From an uncultured Sulfitobacter sp. (GTDB taxonomy: Bacteria > Pseudomonadota > Alphaproteobacteria > Rhodobacterales > Rhodobacteraceae): 64,000 nt of DNA. Made by a program: the position numbers and the translations under genes. Positions within the stretch are counted from its first letter, which is position 1. Every line of letters begins with the position of its first letter. Positions 17,396 through 25,113 of this stretch are shown piece after piece. The DNA is taken from assembly GCA_947502265.1 (NCBI GenBank), contig CANMZB010000001.1:124001-188000 (forward strand), written 5' to 3'. Under the pieces are notes generated by a model. The model saw nothing but the letters and a program-made list of their open reading frames with translations. It was not told the origin of the DNA and did no database searches.

Positions 17396-17449
17396 TCACA
17401 AATTGTGTAAAATCGCAACTTGTGAGCTTGACTGGTTCACAAATTGTGA
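17396..17449. promoter_or_regulatory. Triple operator between repressor and Cro-like gene
   Basis: Three sites fit TCACA-N3-TGTGA: 17396-17408 (TCACAAATTGTGT), 17413-17425 (TCGCAACTTGTGA) and 17437-17449 (TCACAAATTGTGA, a perfect palindrome flanked by T and A). Their centres are 17 and 24 bp apart. The arrangement resembles the three-site right operator of lambda and should control both divergent promoters. Confidence 0.82.
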
Positions 17450-17462
17450 ATAAATCAAGCTT

Positions 17463-17684
17463 ATGACAAGTATTTCAGATATCGTTGGTGACGTTGGCCG
17501 AGCAAAGCTTCGCAGGAAGCTGGATGTGTCTGACACCGCCATTTCAAACGCGCTTTCGAGGGGGTATTTCCCATCTAAATGGTACCTGATTGTAAAATCG
17601 GAGTGTGATCAGCTTGGGCGTAAATGCCCTTTGGATATTTTCAGCTTTACCGAAGTACCGAAGTCCCCGGAGGACGCGCCATGA
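17463..17684 (+). CDS. cro: Cro/YdaS-like helix-turn-helix regulator
   Basis: The 73-aa protein begins 13 bp beyond the third operator. MTSISDIVGDVGRAKLRRKL and VSDTAISNALSRGYFPSKWY form a helix-turn-helix typical of Cro or YdaS proteins, which bind the same operators as the repressor and favour lytic growth. It is the first rightward gene of the immunity region. The gene symbol is functional shorthand, given by position and fold. Confidence 0.75.
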   Translation: MTSISDIVGDVGRAKLRRKLDVSDTAISNALSRGYFPSKWYLIVKSECDQLGRKCPLDIFSFTEVPKSPEDAP

Positions 17685-17708
17685 TGGCTTGCGCAGTTTT
17701 CACCCTCG

Positions 17709-17996
17709 TCAATCTGGGTCTTCTGGCTGGGCATATTGCTCTGCTTCTATGGCATCGGCAACGGCGCGCAGATTTTCAACGAGAGACTGTCGCGCTTGCT
17801 GTTCGAGCTGTTCAAAGGTCGCGTCTGAATTCGAAGGGATGGTCAGAATGACTTTCCAATCGGCTGTTTCCCATGCCTCAGCCACCCCAGTGGGAAGTGT
17901 TTCAATCGTTGCGCTGGCCACAATGCCTTCGTCCATACTTTTGGAGGCGTGGAGTCGTTTTAAAAAAATGGTAGGCGCTTTTTGTAAAATCATCAT
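17709..17996 (-). CDS. Hypothetical leftward gene within the rightward early region
   Basis: The 95-aa product has a convincing protein composition: MDEGIVASATIETLPTGV, then ADWKVILTIPSNSDATFEQL and a helical tail SLVENLRAVADAIEAEQYAQ. The upstream open frame to 18236 is Arg/His-rich and overlaps the divergent gene, so I start at 17996. Its orientation is opposite to both neighbours. A competing rightward frame (17681-17851) overlaps it and is judged less likely. The function is unknown. Confidence 0.6.
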   Translation of the reverse strand: MMILQKAPTIFLKRLHASKSMDEGIVASATIETLPTGVAEAWETADWKVILTIPSNSDATFEQLEQQARQSLVENLRAVADAIEAEQYAQPEDPD

Positions 17997-18086
17997 AGTC
18001 TTCCGGTCCTTTTTGGGCTGGTTGGGAGAGGCGGGCCAACTTTTTAGTCCGGGGCGGCCCGCCTCGATCTCGTTTGGGGGTGCGGT

Positions 18087-18416
18087 ATGAGCTGCACCGT
18101 GGTGGTCTTTCCTCAAGGTGGTCCAAAACGCACCTCTACGTCCAGTGAAGCTTTGTCCGGACAAGTGGTCCCGTTTGCGCCGTATCTGGTGCAGCGCGAT
18201 TTTCCCGATCTGTGGCAGGCCTATGTGCGTGCGCATTTCGCCAGCATTGCCGATGTGGCGCTGGCGTTCGGTGTGACCGAGCGCGCGGCGCGGCGCTGGT
18301 GGGACGGGGCAGGGCCGCGCGGTGCATTTGTCGCGATGGCACTACGCCTGCACCCCGCCAGCGCGCCCGCCTTCCTGCTGGGTGCTGATGCGCCTGCGTT
18401 GGGGGTGGCGGCGTGA
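18087..18416 (+). CDS. Helix-turn-helix prophage protein
   Basis: The 109-aa protein has a central HTH: AYVRAHFASIADVALAFGVT then ERAARRWWDGAGPRG. The N-terminus is Ser/Thr-rich and the C-terminus Ala/Pro-rich. The family is not recognised, but the position just after the Cro-like gene in the rightward transcript suggests an early regulator or replication accessory protein. Confidence 0.75.
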   Translation: MSCTVVVFPQGGPKRTSTSSEALSGQVVPFAPYLVQRDFPDLWQAYVRAHFASIADVALAFGVTERAARRWWDGAGPRGAFVAMALRLHPASAPAFLLGADAPALGVAA

Positions 18417-18778
18417 TGGATATTCAAATGCAACATCAGGAAGGGGCGGCGGTTTTTCTGCTAGAGTTTCCGCACGCGCCGCTGGTGTCCCGCCTCCCAC
18501 GGCGCGGACGTCGACTGATGAGCATCGGGCCGGTCGGTGAAGGGGTTCGCCGCCGGTCTGCTGGGGGTGGCGCGCATGGGCCTGTAGAATGCGCCACCCC
18601 CGATGGTTTTAACCGCGATGCGCTTTGCGTCGTGGCGTTGTTCGCGCGGGGTTTTGAGCACCTTTCGAGCCGCAAGACGGGGGCGCGGTCGCGCGGATAT
18701 GCCCCTTCCTCCTCCTCCCGAGGGGTCCAGCGGTGCGACCGACCGCACCGCTGGACGTTCGCGGGGGCACAGATATGA
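18416..18778 (+). CDS. Doubtful ORF spanning two strong hairpins
   Basis: The frame starts by TGATG coupling to the upstream stop and ends in an ATGA overlap with the methyltransferase start, which argues for translation of 120 aa. Against it, the product is basic, Ser/Gly/Arg-rich and carries two perfect inverted repeats (18563-18601 and 18725-18756), so the stretch may instead act as RNA. No family is recognised. Confidence 0.35.
   Translation: MDIQMQHQEGAAVFLLEFPHAPLVSRLPRRGRRLMSIGPVGEGVRRRSAGGGAHGPVECATPDGFNRDALCVVALFARGFEHLSSRKTGARSRGYAPSSSSRGVQRCDRPHRWTFAGAQI
18563..18601. repeat. Perfect 11-bp inverted repeat (hairpin)
   Basis: GGGGGTGGCGC (18563-18573) pairs with GCGCCACCCCC (18591-18601) across a 17-nt loop. 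No T-run follows, so it is not a standard terminator. Confidence 0.8.
18725..18756. repeat. Perfect 13-bp inverted repeat (hairpin) before the methyltransferase gene
   Basis: GTCCAGCGGTGCG (18725-18737) pairs with its exact complement (18744-18756) across a 6-nt loop. It ends 18 bp before the methyltransferase ATG at 18775, close to its GGGGG ribosome site. It could modulate methyltransferase translation or bind a protein as an operator. Confidence 0.82.
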
Positions 18779-19428
18779 CTTCAAGCATCATCCGAGAGTT
18801 TCGCGCGCTTCGGCCCGCCGGTGGTTTCAATCTCATCATGGTTGATCCGCCTTGGCGCTTTGATAACTTCAGCGCAAAGGGTGAAGCCAAGAACCCGTCA
18901 GCGCATTATCCCTGCATGGATCTGGATTGGATCAAGGCTCTGCCTGTGCAGTGGCTGGCCGCTGATAACTGCTTGCTTTGGCTTTGGGCGACCAATCCGA
19001 TGTTGCCGCAGGCCATTGAGGTTCTGGGCGCATGGGGCTTCACGTTCAAGACGGCGGGCACATGGGTCAAGCGCACGACGCGCGGGCGGGATGCATTCGG
19101 GACCGGCTATGTGTTGCGCTCGTCGAATGAGCCGTTCCTGATCGGGACGTTGGGCAGCCCGAAAACCACACGCAGCACCAGATCGACGCTTCCGACATAC
19201 GATGAGGGGCTGCAATCGCTGTCTGAGGGCGGGGCATGGCCGATGGGGTCAATCACCATCGAAGGACCACTGCGCGCGCATAGCCAAAAGCCCGAAGAGT
19301 GTTTCGCGGCTGCCGAGGGATTGATGCCCGACGCGCAGCGGATCGAGGTGTTTTCACGCACCACCCGCCCCGGCTGGTCGGCCTGGGGGAATGAGACCGG
19401 CACGATTGGAGCCTCTGAACATGTCTGA
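18775..19428 (+). CDS. MT-A70 family DNA N6-adenine methyltransferase
   Basis: The 217-aa protein has the beta-class order: catalytic motif IV DPPW in FNLIMVDPPWRFDNFSAKGE, then NPSAHYPCMDLDWIKALPVQ, and a late segment HSQKPEECFAAAEGL that resembles the AdoMet-side HxKP element. The ATG at 18775 is preceded by GGGGGC. It overlaps the next gene by 8 bp. It probably methylates adenines in phage DNA, either for anti-restriction or for regulation. No cognate restriction gene is present, so it is an orphan enzyme. Confidence 0.88.
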   Translation: MTSSIIREFRALRPAGGFNLIMVDPPWRFDNFSAKGEAKNPSAHYPCMDLDWIKALPVQWLAADNCLLWLWATNPMLPQAIEVLGAWGFTFKTAGTWVKRTTRGRDAFGTGYVLRSSNEPFLIGTLGSPKTTRSTRSTLPTYDEGLQSLSEGGAWPMGSITIEGPLRAHSQKPEECFAAAEGLMPDAQRIEVFSRTTRPGWSAWGNETGTIGASEHV

Positions 19429-19759
19429 TTTTAACCCTGTTGTAGCGTTTGGTTTGCTTGCAACGACCGTCGCGCTCAAGGCCAAGACTGGCCGGTTGAA
19501 GGACCGCGACCGGATGAGCCTGATGCAGTCGGCGCTGTTCTGGTGTGACGTCATGCCTGAGGCGCGTGTTGCTGCTTTGGATTTTTTCGAAGCGGTCGAT
19601 TCCTATCCATTGTTTGCGGGTGAGACATTGCAGGAGGCCGCGCGGGTTATGGCGATGCCTCAAGCGACACTTGGCGATCCGGGGGGGCGTTTGAAAGTAC
19701 TTGAGAGCGAAGCTGTGGCATCAGGCTGGGCTGATCGCAAGGATTGTGGCCATGGTTGA
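19421..19759 (+). CDS. Hypothetical prophage protein
   Basis: The 112-aa protein begins at ATG 19421, overlapping the methyltransferase by 8 bp. It has a hydrophobic N-terminal helix (FNPVVAFGLLATTVALKAKT) and KDRDRMSLMQSALFWCDVMP. It overlaps the next gene by 8 bp. It is part of the early replication operon; no function can be assigned. Confidence 0.65.
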   Translation: MSDFNPVVAFGLLATTVALKAKTGRLKDRDRMSLMQSALFWCDVMPEARVAALDFFEAVDSYPLFAGETLQEAARVMAMPQATLGDPGGRLKVLESEAVASGWADRKDCGHG

Positions 19760-20060
19760 TCGCGATATTCCCGCAGAGCAGGCTCTTGTTGCTGTCAGTG
19801 TCTATCTGGCTTTTGAAGCTTTATGGGCGCGTGATCTGGAGCTTTGGATTGCCGAGTTGCGCCGTGCGGTCTCGCGGTGTGGCGCTTGCGCTCAAAGCTT
19901 GTTCGCGATCCGGGCAGCAGCGTGGGCGCTGTGCGATAAGGAGCCTGAGCGGCGCGGGCGGGGGATTGCAGAGATGCGGATTGCCGTGCGTGATTATTAT
20001 GCTTTGCAGGCGGTCTCGCGGATCGAGGCGATGGGCGAAGATATGACGGTAGTCGAATGA
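19752..20060 (+). CDS. Hypothetical prophage protein
   Basis: The 102-aa helical protein includes EQALVAVSVYLAFEALWARD and two nearby cysteines (SRCGACAQSL), a possible metal site. It starts in an 8-bp overlap with the previous gene and ends in an ATGA overlap with the primase gene, so it is translated in the same operon. No family is recognised. Confidence 0.65.
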   Translation: MVDRDIPAEQALVAVSVYLAFEALWARDLELWIAELRRAVSRCGACAQSLFAIRAAAWALCDKEPERRGRGIAEMRIAVRDYYALQAVSRIEAMGEDMTVVE

Positions 20061-21199
20061 GCTATCCCGAAGATCCTCGCGTGATGGACGCCAAGGCTAT
20101 CCCGATGAAAGAGGTTGTGTTCCGTTTGGGCATTGCGCGGCTTGTCCCAGCGGGTACCGAAATGATCGGTCCTTGTCCGCTGTGTGGTGGCAAGGACCGG
20201 TTCGGGATCAACCTGCGCAGCAACCTGTTTCAGTGTCGCAAGTGCGATATCGCGGGTGGTGACCAGATCGCGCTTGTCATGCAGGTCCAGAATATGAGCT
20301 TTCCCGAAGCGCTGACATGGCTGTGCGGTGACGCACCTGCCACCATCGATCCCGAAGAAATGCAGCGACGTAGGGAAAAGGCAGCAGCTGCGGACGCAAA
20401 GCAGGCAGAAGGTCAGGCGCGGTATCGCCGTTATGCGATCAATGATGCAAAGCGGATCTGGCAGCGGGCCAGCGCCCGTGAATGCAACATAGTGCGGGCC
20501 TATCTGGCCGCGCGGGGTATCTCTGCAGCGATGTTGCCAGACCTGCCGCGCGCGCTGCGCCTGTTGCCGGATCATCCTTACGTCAAGAAGGTCGATGGCC
20601 AGCTGGTCACATGCCATCGCGGGCCCTGCATGGTGGCTGCTGTGCAGGCATCTGACGGGATGCTCGAGGCCGTTCATCAGACATGGATTTCCGCCACGCC
20701 TCCGCATGGCAAGGCTGAAATTTCGCAAGATGGTACTTCGATGCCTGCCAAGCTGGTGCGGGGCTCCAAAAAGGGTGGCGCAATCCGGCTGCACACGCCG
20801 CGCGGGGTCGGTACGCTGATCATGGGCGAGGGTATCGAAACCACGCTGACTGCGATGGTGGCCGCCCCGTTTCCTGACGCCGCCTATTGGGCGGGCGTTG
20901 ATTTGGGAAACATGGCTGGCCGGATGCAGAAGATTGCCGGCACGCGCCATTCGGGATTGCCGGACATGGCGGACGACGCGGCCTTTGTGCCGCCACCTTG
21001 GGTGCGCCGGCTTATTTTTATTCAGGACGGCGACAGCGCCGCCGCATCAACGCGCGCAAAACTGGAATGCGGTTTGCGACGGGCGATGGCGTGTGTGCCG
21101 GGGCTGAAAGGCCAGATCGTCCATGCCGGTGACGGTGTGGACCTGAACGATGTTTTGAACGCGACAAAGGAGACTGACAATGGCAATTCGCAAGATTGA
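20057..21199 (+). CDS. Phage DNA primase with CHC2-type zinc finger and Toprim domain
   Basis: The 380-aa primase has a zinc-binding N-terminus with Cys40, Cys43, Cys60 and Cys63 (IGPCPLCGGKDRFG and LFQCRKCDIAGG). Residues 250-370 form a Toprim domain with the catalytic glutamate in LIMGEGIETTLTAM and a later LIFIQDGDSAAA acidic motif. It is related to the primase half of P4 alpha and to plasmid or phage DNA primases. It is followed by a ParB-like gene and a P4-type helicase, forming the replication module. Confidence 0.9.
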   Translation: MSYPEDPRVMDAKAIPMKEVVFRLGIARLVPAGTEMIGPCPLCGGKDRFGINLRSNLFQCRKCDIAGGDQIALVMQVQNMSFPEALTWLCGDAPATIDPEEMQRRREKAAAADAKQAEGQARYRRYAINDAKRIWQRASARECNIVRAYLAARGISAAMLPDLPRALRLLPDHPYVKKVDGQLVTCHRGPCMVAAVQASDGMLEAVHQTWISATPPHGKAEISQDGTSMPAKLVRGSKKGGAIRLHTPRGVGTLIMGEGIETTLTAMVAAPFPDAAYWAGVDLGNMAGRMQKIAGTRHSGLPDMADDAAFVPPPWVRRLIFIQDGDSAAASTRAKLECGLRRAMACVPGLKGQIVHAGDGVDLNDVLNATKETDNGNSQD

Positions 21200-22013
21200 T
21201 ATCAGCAAGATGCAGCCTGTCAGCACAAAGGTGAAGGGCGAGCCCGAGGTCGCGTTTGTCGCGATCGCAGATATGATTATCGATGAGCGCTATCAGCGCA
21301 CTATGGAGCGCAACGGCCTGCGCAACATTCGCGCGATTGCGGAGAATTTTGAGTGGGCCAAGTTCTCGCCTGTCATGCTGGCGCGGCGCGAGGGTGGCCA
21401 GTATGCGATCATCGACGGCCAGCACCGCACCCATGCCGCCGCTTTATGCGGCATCACAGAAGTGCCTGCGATGGTGTCAAACCTGACCATTGAACAGGAG
21501 GCCGCTGCGTTCAGTTGGATCAACGGCGCGGTCACAAAGCTATCTCAGAACCAAATATTCAAGGCTGCGCTTGCTGCGTTCGAGCCGTGGGCAGTGCAGT
21601 GTGATGCGGCTGTTGCGCGGGCCGGTTGTCGGTTGATGCCCTACAATGCAAGCACGGCTTCAAAGCGTCCCGGCGAGGTTTATTGCATCACCACTGTGCG
21701 TCGGTTCGTCAACCAGGGGCATGCTGCACAGCTGGCAACGGTTTTGATGGGGGTGCGCGCGAGCAGGGTTGCGGATCAGGCCCCGTATTACAACGCGTTC
21801 GGTCTGGGCGCGCTAGTGCCTGCAGTGATCGAAACGGGCGTCACGCGGTCTGCGGCGGTGACATCATTTCTGGATGCGCATAATCTGGAAAAAACTGCTA
21901 TGATGGTGCACCGCGTGCAGGAGATGCCAGAGAACAGGGGCAAGACCTTCAAGGGGTTGTTTGCCGATAGCGTCAAGGCATTGCTCAGACAGCACATGAA
22001 AGCGCAGGCGTAA
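21180..22013 (+). CDS. ParB-like nuclease-domain protein of the replication module
   Basis: The 277-aa protein has a ParB/sulfiredoxin-like N-terminal domain: IIDERYQRTMERNGLRNIRA, then FSPVMLARREGGQYAIIDGQ followed by HRTHAAALCG. The family includes phage proteins of unknown role. It overlaps the primase by 20 bp. It is the second ParB-like gene in this prophage; the other lies in the int operon. A role as replication accessory factor or nuclease is inference. Confidence 0.8.
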   Translation: MAIRKIDISKMQPVSTKVKGEPEVAFVAIADMIIDERYQRTMERNGLRNIRAIAENFEWAKFSPVMLARREGGQYAIIDGQHRTHAAALCGITEVPAMVSNLTIEQEAAAFSWINGAVTKLSQNQIFKAALAAFEPWAVQCDAAVARAGCRLMPYNASTASKRPGEVYCITTVRRFVNQGHAAQLATVLMGVRASRVADQAPYYNAFGLGALVPAVIETGVTRSAAVTSFLDAHNLEKTAMMVHRVQEMPENRGKTFKGLFADSVKALLRQHMKAQA

Positions 22014-22018
22014 TAGCC

Positions 22019-23875
22019 ATGGCAGATCCGCTCGATGCCGTGCGCAGCAAGTTTGCCGCTGCCGAGGATGTGGCCCCGATTGACGGGTTGGCCGCGCCAG
22101 ACAGTGACGGTTCCGTCGGAATTGATGAAAATGTAGCACCGCCGCCTGAGGAATTTGATGAGGGTGGCGGTGTGCCCCTCACCCCGGATGAGGAATTGCC
22201 TCCCGAAGCGCAGGGCGCGTTATTCCCGCTGAATGACACGGGAAATGGACAGCGGTTCGCGTTATATTTTGGTGACTTTGCCTTGCCGGTGCCGCGCGTC
22301 GGATGGTTTGTTTGGGATGGCCACCGGTGGGCGCGAGACCCCGACGAAATCGCAACCCGTGGCCACGCGCAAAAGGTGCAGACGCGCATGGAGGATGAGG
22401 TTCCGTTCCTGCAAGGCACGGCGCGCGAGCAACGTCTGGTCGCGCAGATGCTTGATCTGAGAGAAGCGCTGTCTGGCCTCGATCCGCGCCCTAAAGGTAT
22501 GACCGACGAAGAGTTCACCCAAAAGAAGTCAGAGATCAAAGCCAAACTGGAAGAGATTACGGACGTGTTGTGGGGCAGGGGATCGAGCCGCCAGCGGCAT
22601 TTGACGGCCGCGCGCTCGGCGGGCAACTCCAACACGCTCAAAAACATGCTTTTGGAGGCGACTGTAGACCTCTCCAGACCGCTCGAAGATATGGATGCGG
22701 ACCCTTTGGCAGTAAACACCCAGAGTGGCGTGATGCGATTCCGCGTAGATGGCGGTCCGGGAACGGATTTCAGCAAGACCGCATCGATGGACGTCCATCC
22801 GCACCAGCGCGACGACTACATTACCAAAATGATGCCGGTGCCCTTGGATACCAGAGCAACGGCCCCGCTGTTTCATGCGTTCCTTGAACGGGTGCAGCCG
22901 AACATCGAAATGCGCCAGTTTCTTCAGCGCTGGTTCGGCCTTTCGATGACCGCCCTGGTCGGAGAGCAGAAGTTCGCGTTCCTTTATGGCTCTGGAGCCA
23001 ACGGGAAATCGGTGCTGGTCGATCTGATCGCGCGGATGATGGGAGATTACGCAACCACTGCCAAGATCGAGAGCCTGACAGGCCGTAACCGGCGCGGTGG
23101 TAGCGATGCGACGCCTGATCTGATGCCGCTTGTTGGTGCGCGATTTGTGCGCGCATCGGAGCCCGAAGAGGGCGAGCGGTTTCAGGAGGCGATGATCAAG
23201 CAGCTGACGGGGGGCGAAGCTATTCTTGTGCGGGCGCTCCATACGGATTTCATCGAAGTGAACCCGCTGTTTAAGCTGACGATCAGTGGCAACCATAAGC
23301 CTGATATTCGCGGGACAGATGACGGCATCTGGCGGCGCATCCTTCTGGTGCCGTTCGATGTGCAGATCCCATCCGCAGAGCGCGATGAGGCGCTTGGCAA
23401 GAAGCTTTGGGCCGAGCGCGCCGGTATCCTCAATTGGCTCATAGAGGGCTTGATGGATTATCTGGAGGGCGGCTTGCAGGAGCCTGTCGCTGTCCTCGAT
23501 GCCACACGCGGCTATCGCGAGGACAGCGACCCCATTGGGGCCTTTCTGAAGGATGCTTGCGTTGTCAGCGGAGACCCGAATGATTTCATTACGGCGCGAG
23601 ATCTGATCGACGGGTTCAACTTGTGGATCGATATGCGCGGCGAAGGGATGTGGGGCGAGCGAACCGTTTCAAACCGTATCAAGGGGATGGCCGACCGGCA
23701 TAGAGACCCCAGCACCAACAAGATGTTCAGCCCCGGTAAGCGGCATGTCAGCGGGTATCGCGGGATCCGGTTCACCGATCTGTTTTCGCGTGACTTCGAC
23801 GGCGCACCACGCAACGCCAAGGGCAGGCCAGTTGCCCGCACCGCCAGTTCCGGCGGGCGTGAGGATCCGATTTGA
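22019..23875 (+). CDS. P4-type phage primase-helicase (D5_N plus SF3 helicase)
   Basis: The 618-aa protein drives phage DNA unwinding at the origin. The N-terminal 70 residues are acidic and disordered. Residues 75-290 form the D5_N-like region, and the SF3 helicase domain has Walker A at 324-332 (LYGSGANGKSVLVDL) and a later KLTISGNHKPDIRGTDDGIW sensor segment. A winged-helix-like C-terminus follows. The zinc and Toprim functions sit on the separate upstream primase, unlike P4 alpha, which joins all three. The iteron-rich region directly downstream is probably its origin. Confidence 0.9.
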   Translation: MADPLDAVRSKFAAAEDVAPIDGLAAPDSDGSVGIDENVAPPPEEFDEGGGVPLTPDEELPPEAQGALFPLNDTGNGQRFALYFGDFALPVPRVGWFVWDGHRWARDPDEIATRGHAQKVQTRMEDEVPFLQGTAREQRLVAQMLDLREALSGLDPRPKGMTDEEFTQKKSEIKAKLEEITDVLWGRGSSRQRHLTAARSAGNSNTLKNMLLEATVDLSRPLEDMDADPLAVNTQSGVMRFRVDGGPGTDFSKTASMDVHPHQRDDYITKMMPVPLDTRATAPLFHAFLERVQPNIEMRQFLQRWFGLSMTALVGEQKFAFLYGSGANGKSVLVDLIARMMGDYATTAKIESLTGRNRRGGSDATPDLMPLVGARFVRASEPEEGERFQEAMIKQLTGGEAILVRALHTDFIEVNPLFKLTISGNHKPDIRGTDDGIWRRILLVPFDVQIPSAERDEALGKKLWAERAGILNWLIEGLMDYLEGGLQEPVAVLDATRGYREDSDPIGAFLKDACVVSGDPNDFITARDLIDGFNLWIDMRGEGMWGERTVSNRIKGMADRHRDPSTNKMFSPGKRHVSGYRGIRFTDLFSRDFDGAPRNAKGRPVARTASSGGREDPI

Positions 23876-23955
23876 CTTCCCGGTGGCTTTCCCTAAAGAT
23901 TGCCGCCGTTCTGACCCCGCACCCCCACGATCTCTCCCGTCGAGCATATGGGTCC

Positions 23956-24261
23956 GACCGGTCTGACCGCCCGCCCTTGCGCCTGAAACGGTCTGACACG
24001 GGGTCTGGGGGAAGTCTTTACTATCAACATGTTGTACTCCGAAAACGGCTTGAACGGCTCGAACGGCCTGACCTGCGAGGTAATGCGTGCGCGCGCGATA
24101 TTACGGGGTCTGGGGGTTGGTGTTCACTCCATGCGTTACTTGGCATTTCGGGCCGTTCAGGCCGTTCGGGCCGTGATCCACCCTTTGCGCCTTTGTTTTC
24201 ATGGGCTTGGAGATTTCATGTTTCTCATTTCTCAAGCCCCTCCTTTTTACTTTCAGACCGT
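23956..24261. repeat. Iteron-rich noncoding region, candidate phage replication origin
   Basis: The 464-bp gap 23876-24339 holds about nine copies of a 9-bp unit of consensus ACGGYYYGA. Three tandem copies run at 24045-24071, and three tandem copies in inverted orientation run at 24148-24174, 76 bp apart. Single copies ACGGTCTGA lie at 23988-23996 and, inverted, at 24253-24261. A 14-bp direct repeat ACGGGGTCTGGGGG lies at 23998 and 24103. Position next to a P4-type helicase fits an iteron origin, as in P4, where alpha binds repeated sites. Confidence 0.68.
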
Positions 24262-24339
24262 TCAAGCCCTAAGTCTTTCAAACGAAATCAACAGGTAGTT
24301 GAAGGGTGATAATGAACCACAAAATATGGGATCAGCAGG

Positions 24340-25014
24340 ATGATGATGAGGCAAAAGACGAATAGTGGAGCTGTGCGGGTGATGCGGGATACGATGGGTC
24401 GGGTGCGCCAGGAGATCAGCATCCAGCGGCTTTTGGAGTGGGCGTTTGCGGATGAGTGCGCTTCGGTGGATTTCGAGGACGAAGGCACGCTGGCGGTTGG
24501 CTATGGCCACATCGGCAACGCGCAGCGCATGGCGGATCGTGGTCTTCTTGGATGCCCTATCGATGGCGGCGGGCGGTCCTATCCGGATGCGGACGCCGAT
24601 CTGGTGGCAGCGGCGGTGGCTGTGCTGCCCGAAGGATGCGGTGGGCGCGGCATGGCATTGCAGATCGCAGAGTTGGCGCGGGCGCGGCGGGTGCCAGATG
24701 CGATGGTGGGCAAGCGGGTGCGATGTGTGCCGGTGGGATGGCGTCAGAACCAGCACGGCGGTCGCGCAGCTACACAAGTGATCGGACAAGGCGTTGATTG
24801 CAGTGGTCGCAAGGTCAAAAAGTATGAGGTACTCGTCTGTCCGGTGTCATACACGCACACTGCAAGGGACATAGCGCGGGCGCGTCGGAATTATTTACAG
24901 TGGCGTCTGGCGCTGATGGAATTGCGCCAAACCTTTGTAAGCTATAACAATCTGTCACGCTGGACCGTATCATCTGCTCTGCCTTCGCGTGCGCCTTGGC
25001 AAAATAGTATTTGA
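24340..25014 (+). CDS. Hypothetical prophage protein between replication and packaging genes
   Basis: The 224-aa basic protein contains RVRQEISIQRLLEWAFADEC and EDEGTLAVGYGHIGNAQRMA, and ends with a helical block AREIARARRNYLQW-like followed by NNLSRWTVSSALPSRAPW. The position just before the terminase genes is where late-gene activators (Q, ArpU or RinA type) usually lie, so a regulatory role is possible. I do not recognise the family. The start is one of three consecutive ATGs at 24340-24348. Confidence 0.62.
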   Translation: MMMRQKTNSGAVRVMRDTMGRVRQEISIQRLLEWAFADECASVDFEDEGTLAVGYGHIGNAQRMADRGLLGCPIDGGGRSYPDADADLVAAAVAVLPEGCGGRGMALQIAELARARRVPDAMVGKRVRCVPVGWRQNQHGGRAATQVIGQGVDCSGRKVKKYEVLVCPVSYTHTARDIARARRNYLQWRLALMELRQTFVSYNNLSRWTVSSALPSRAPWQNSI

Positions 25015-25058
25015 CGAATAAAGCTGCCCCCCCTAGACAAGGTGCCAGCACCACTTTC

Positions 25059-25098
25059 GCGCCCGCCAAGGTTCACCCTCGGCGGGCGCTTTGCGTTT
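25059..25098 (+). terminator. Intrinsic terminator before the late operon
   Basis: GCGCCCGCC (25059-25067) pairs with GGCGGGCGC (25081-25089), extended by three more pairs after one mismatch, and is followed by TTTGCGTTT. It should end the early transcript; a late-gene antiterminator would have to pass it. Confidence 0.7.
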
Positions 25099-25113
25099 GC
25101 ATTGGAGGTTGCC

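Noticed and set aside
17681-17851. Rightward 56-aa ORF with GGAGG and a TGATG junction
   Set aside because: It overlaps the leftward 95-aa gene, which has better codon and protein character. Kept only as an alternative in the findings.
23872-24309. 145-aa ORF with a TTG start after the helicase
   Set aside because: Arg/Ser-rich composition and a dense array of direct and inverted repeats fit a noncoding origin better.
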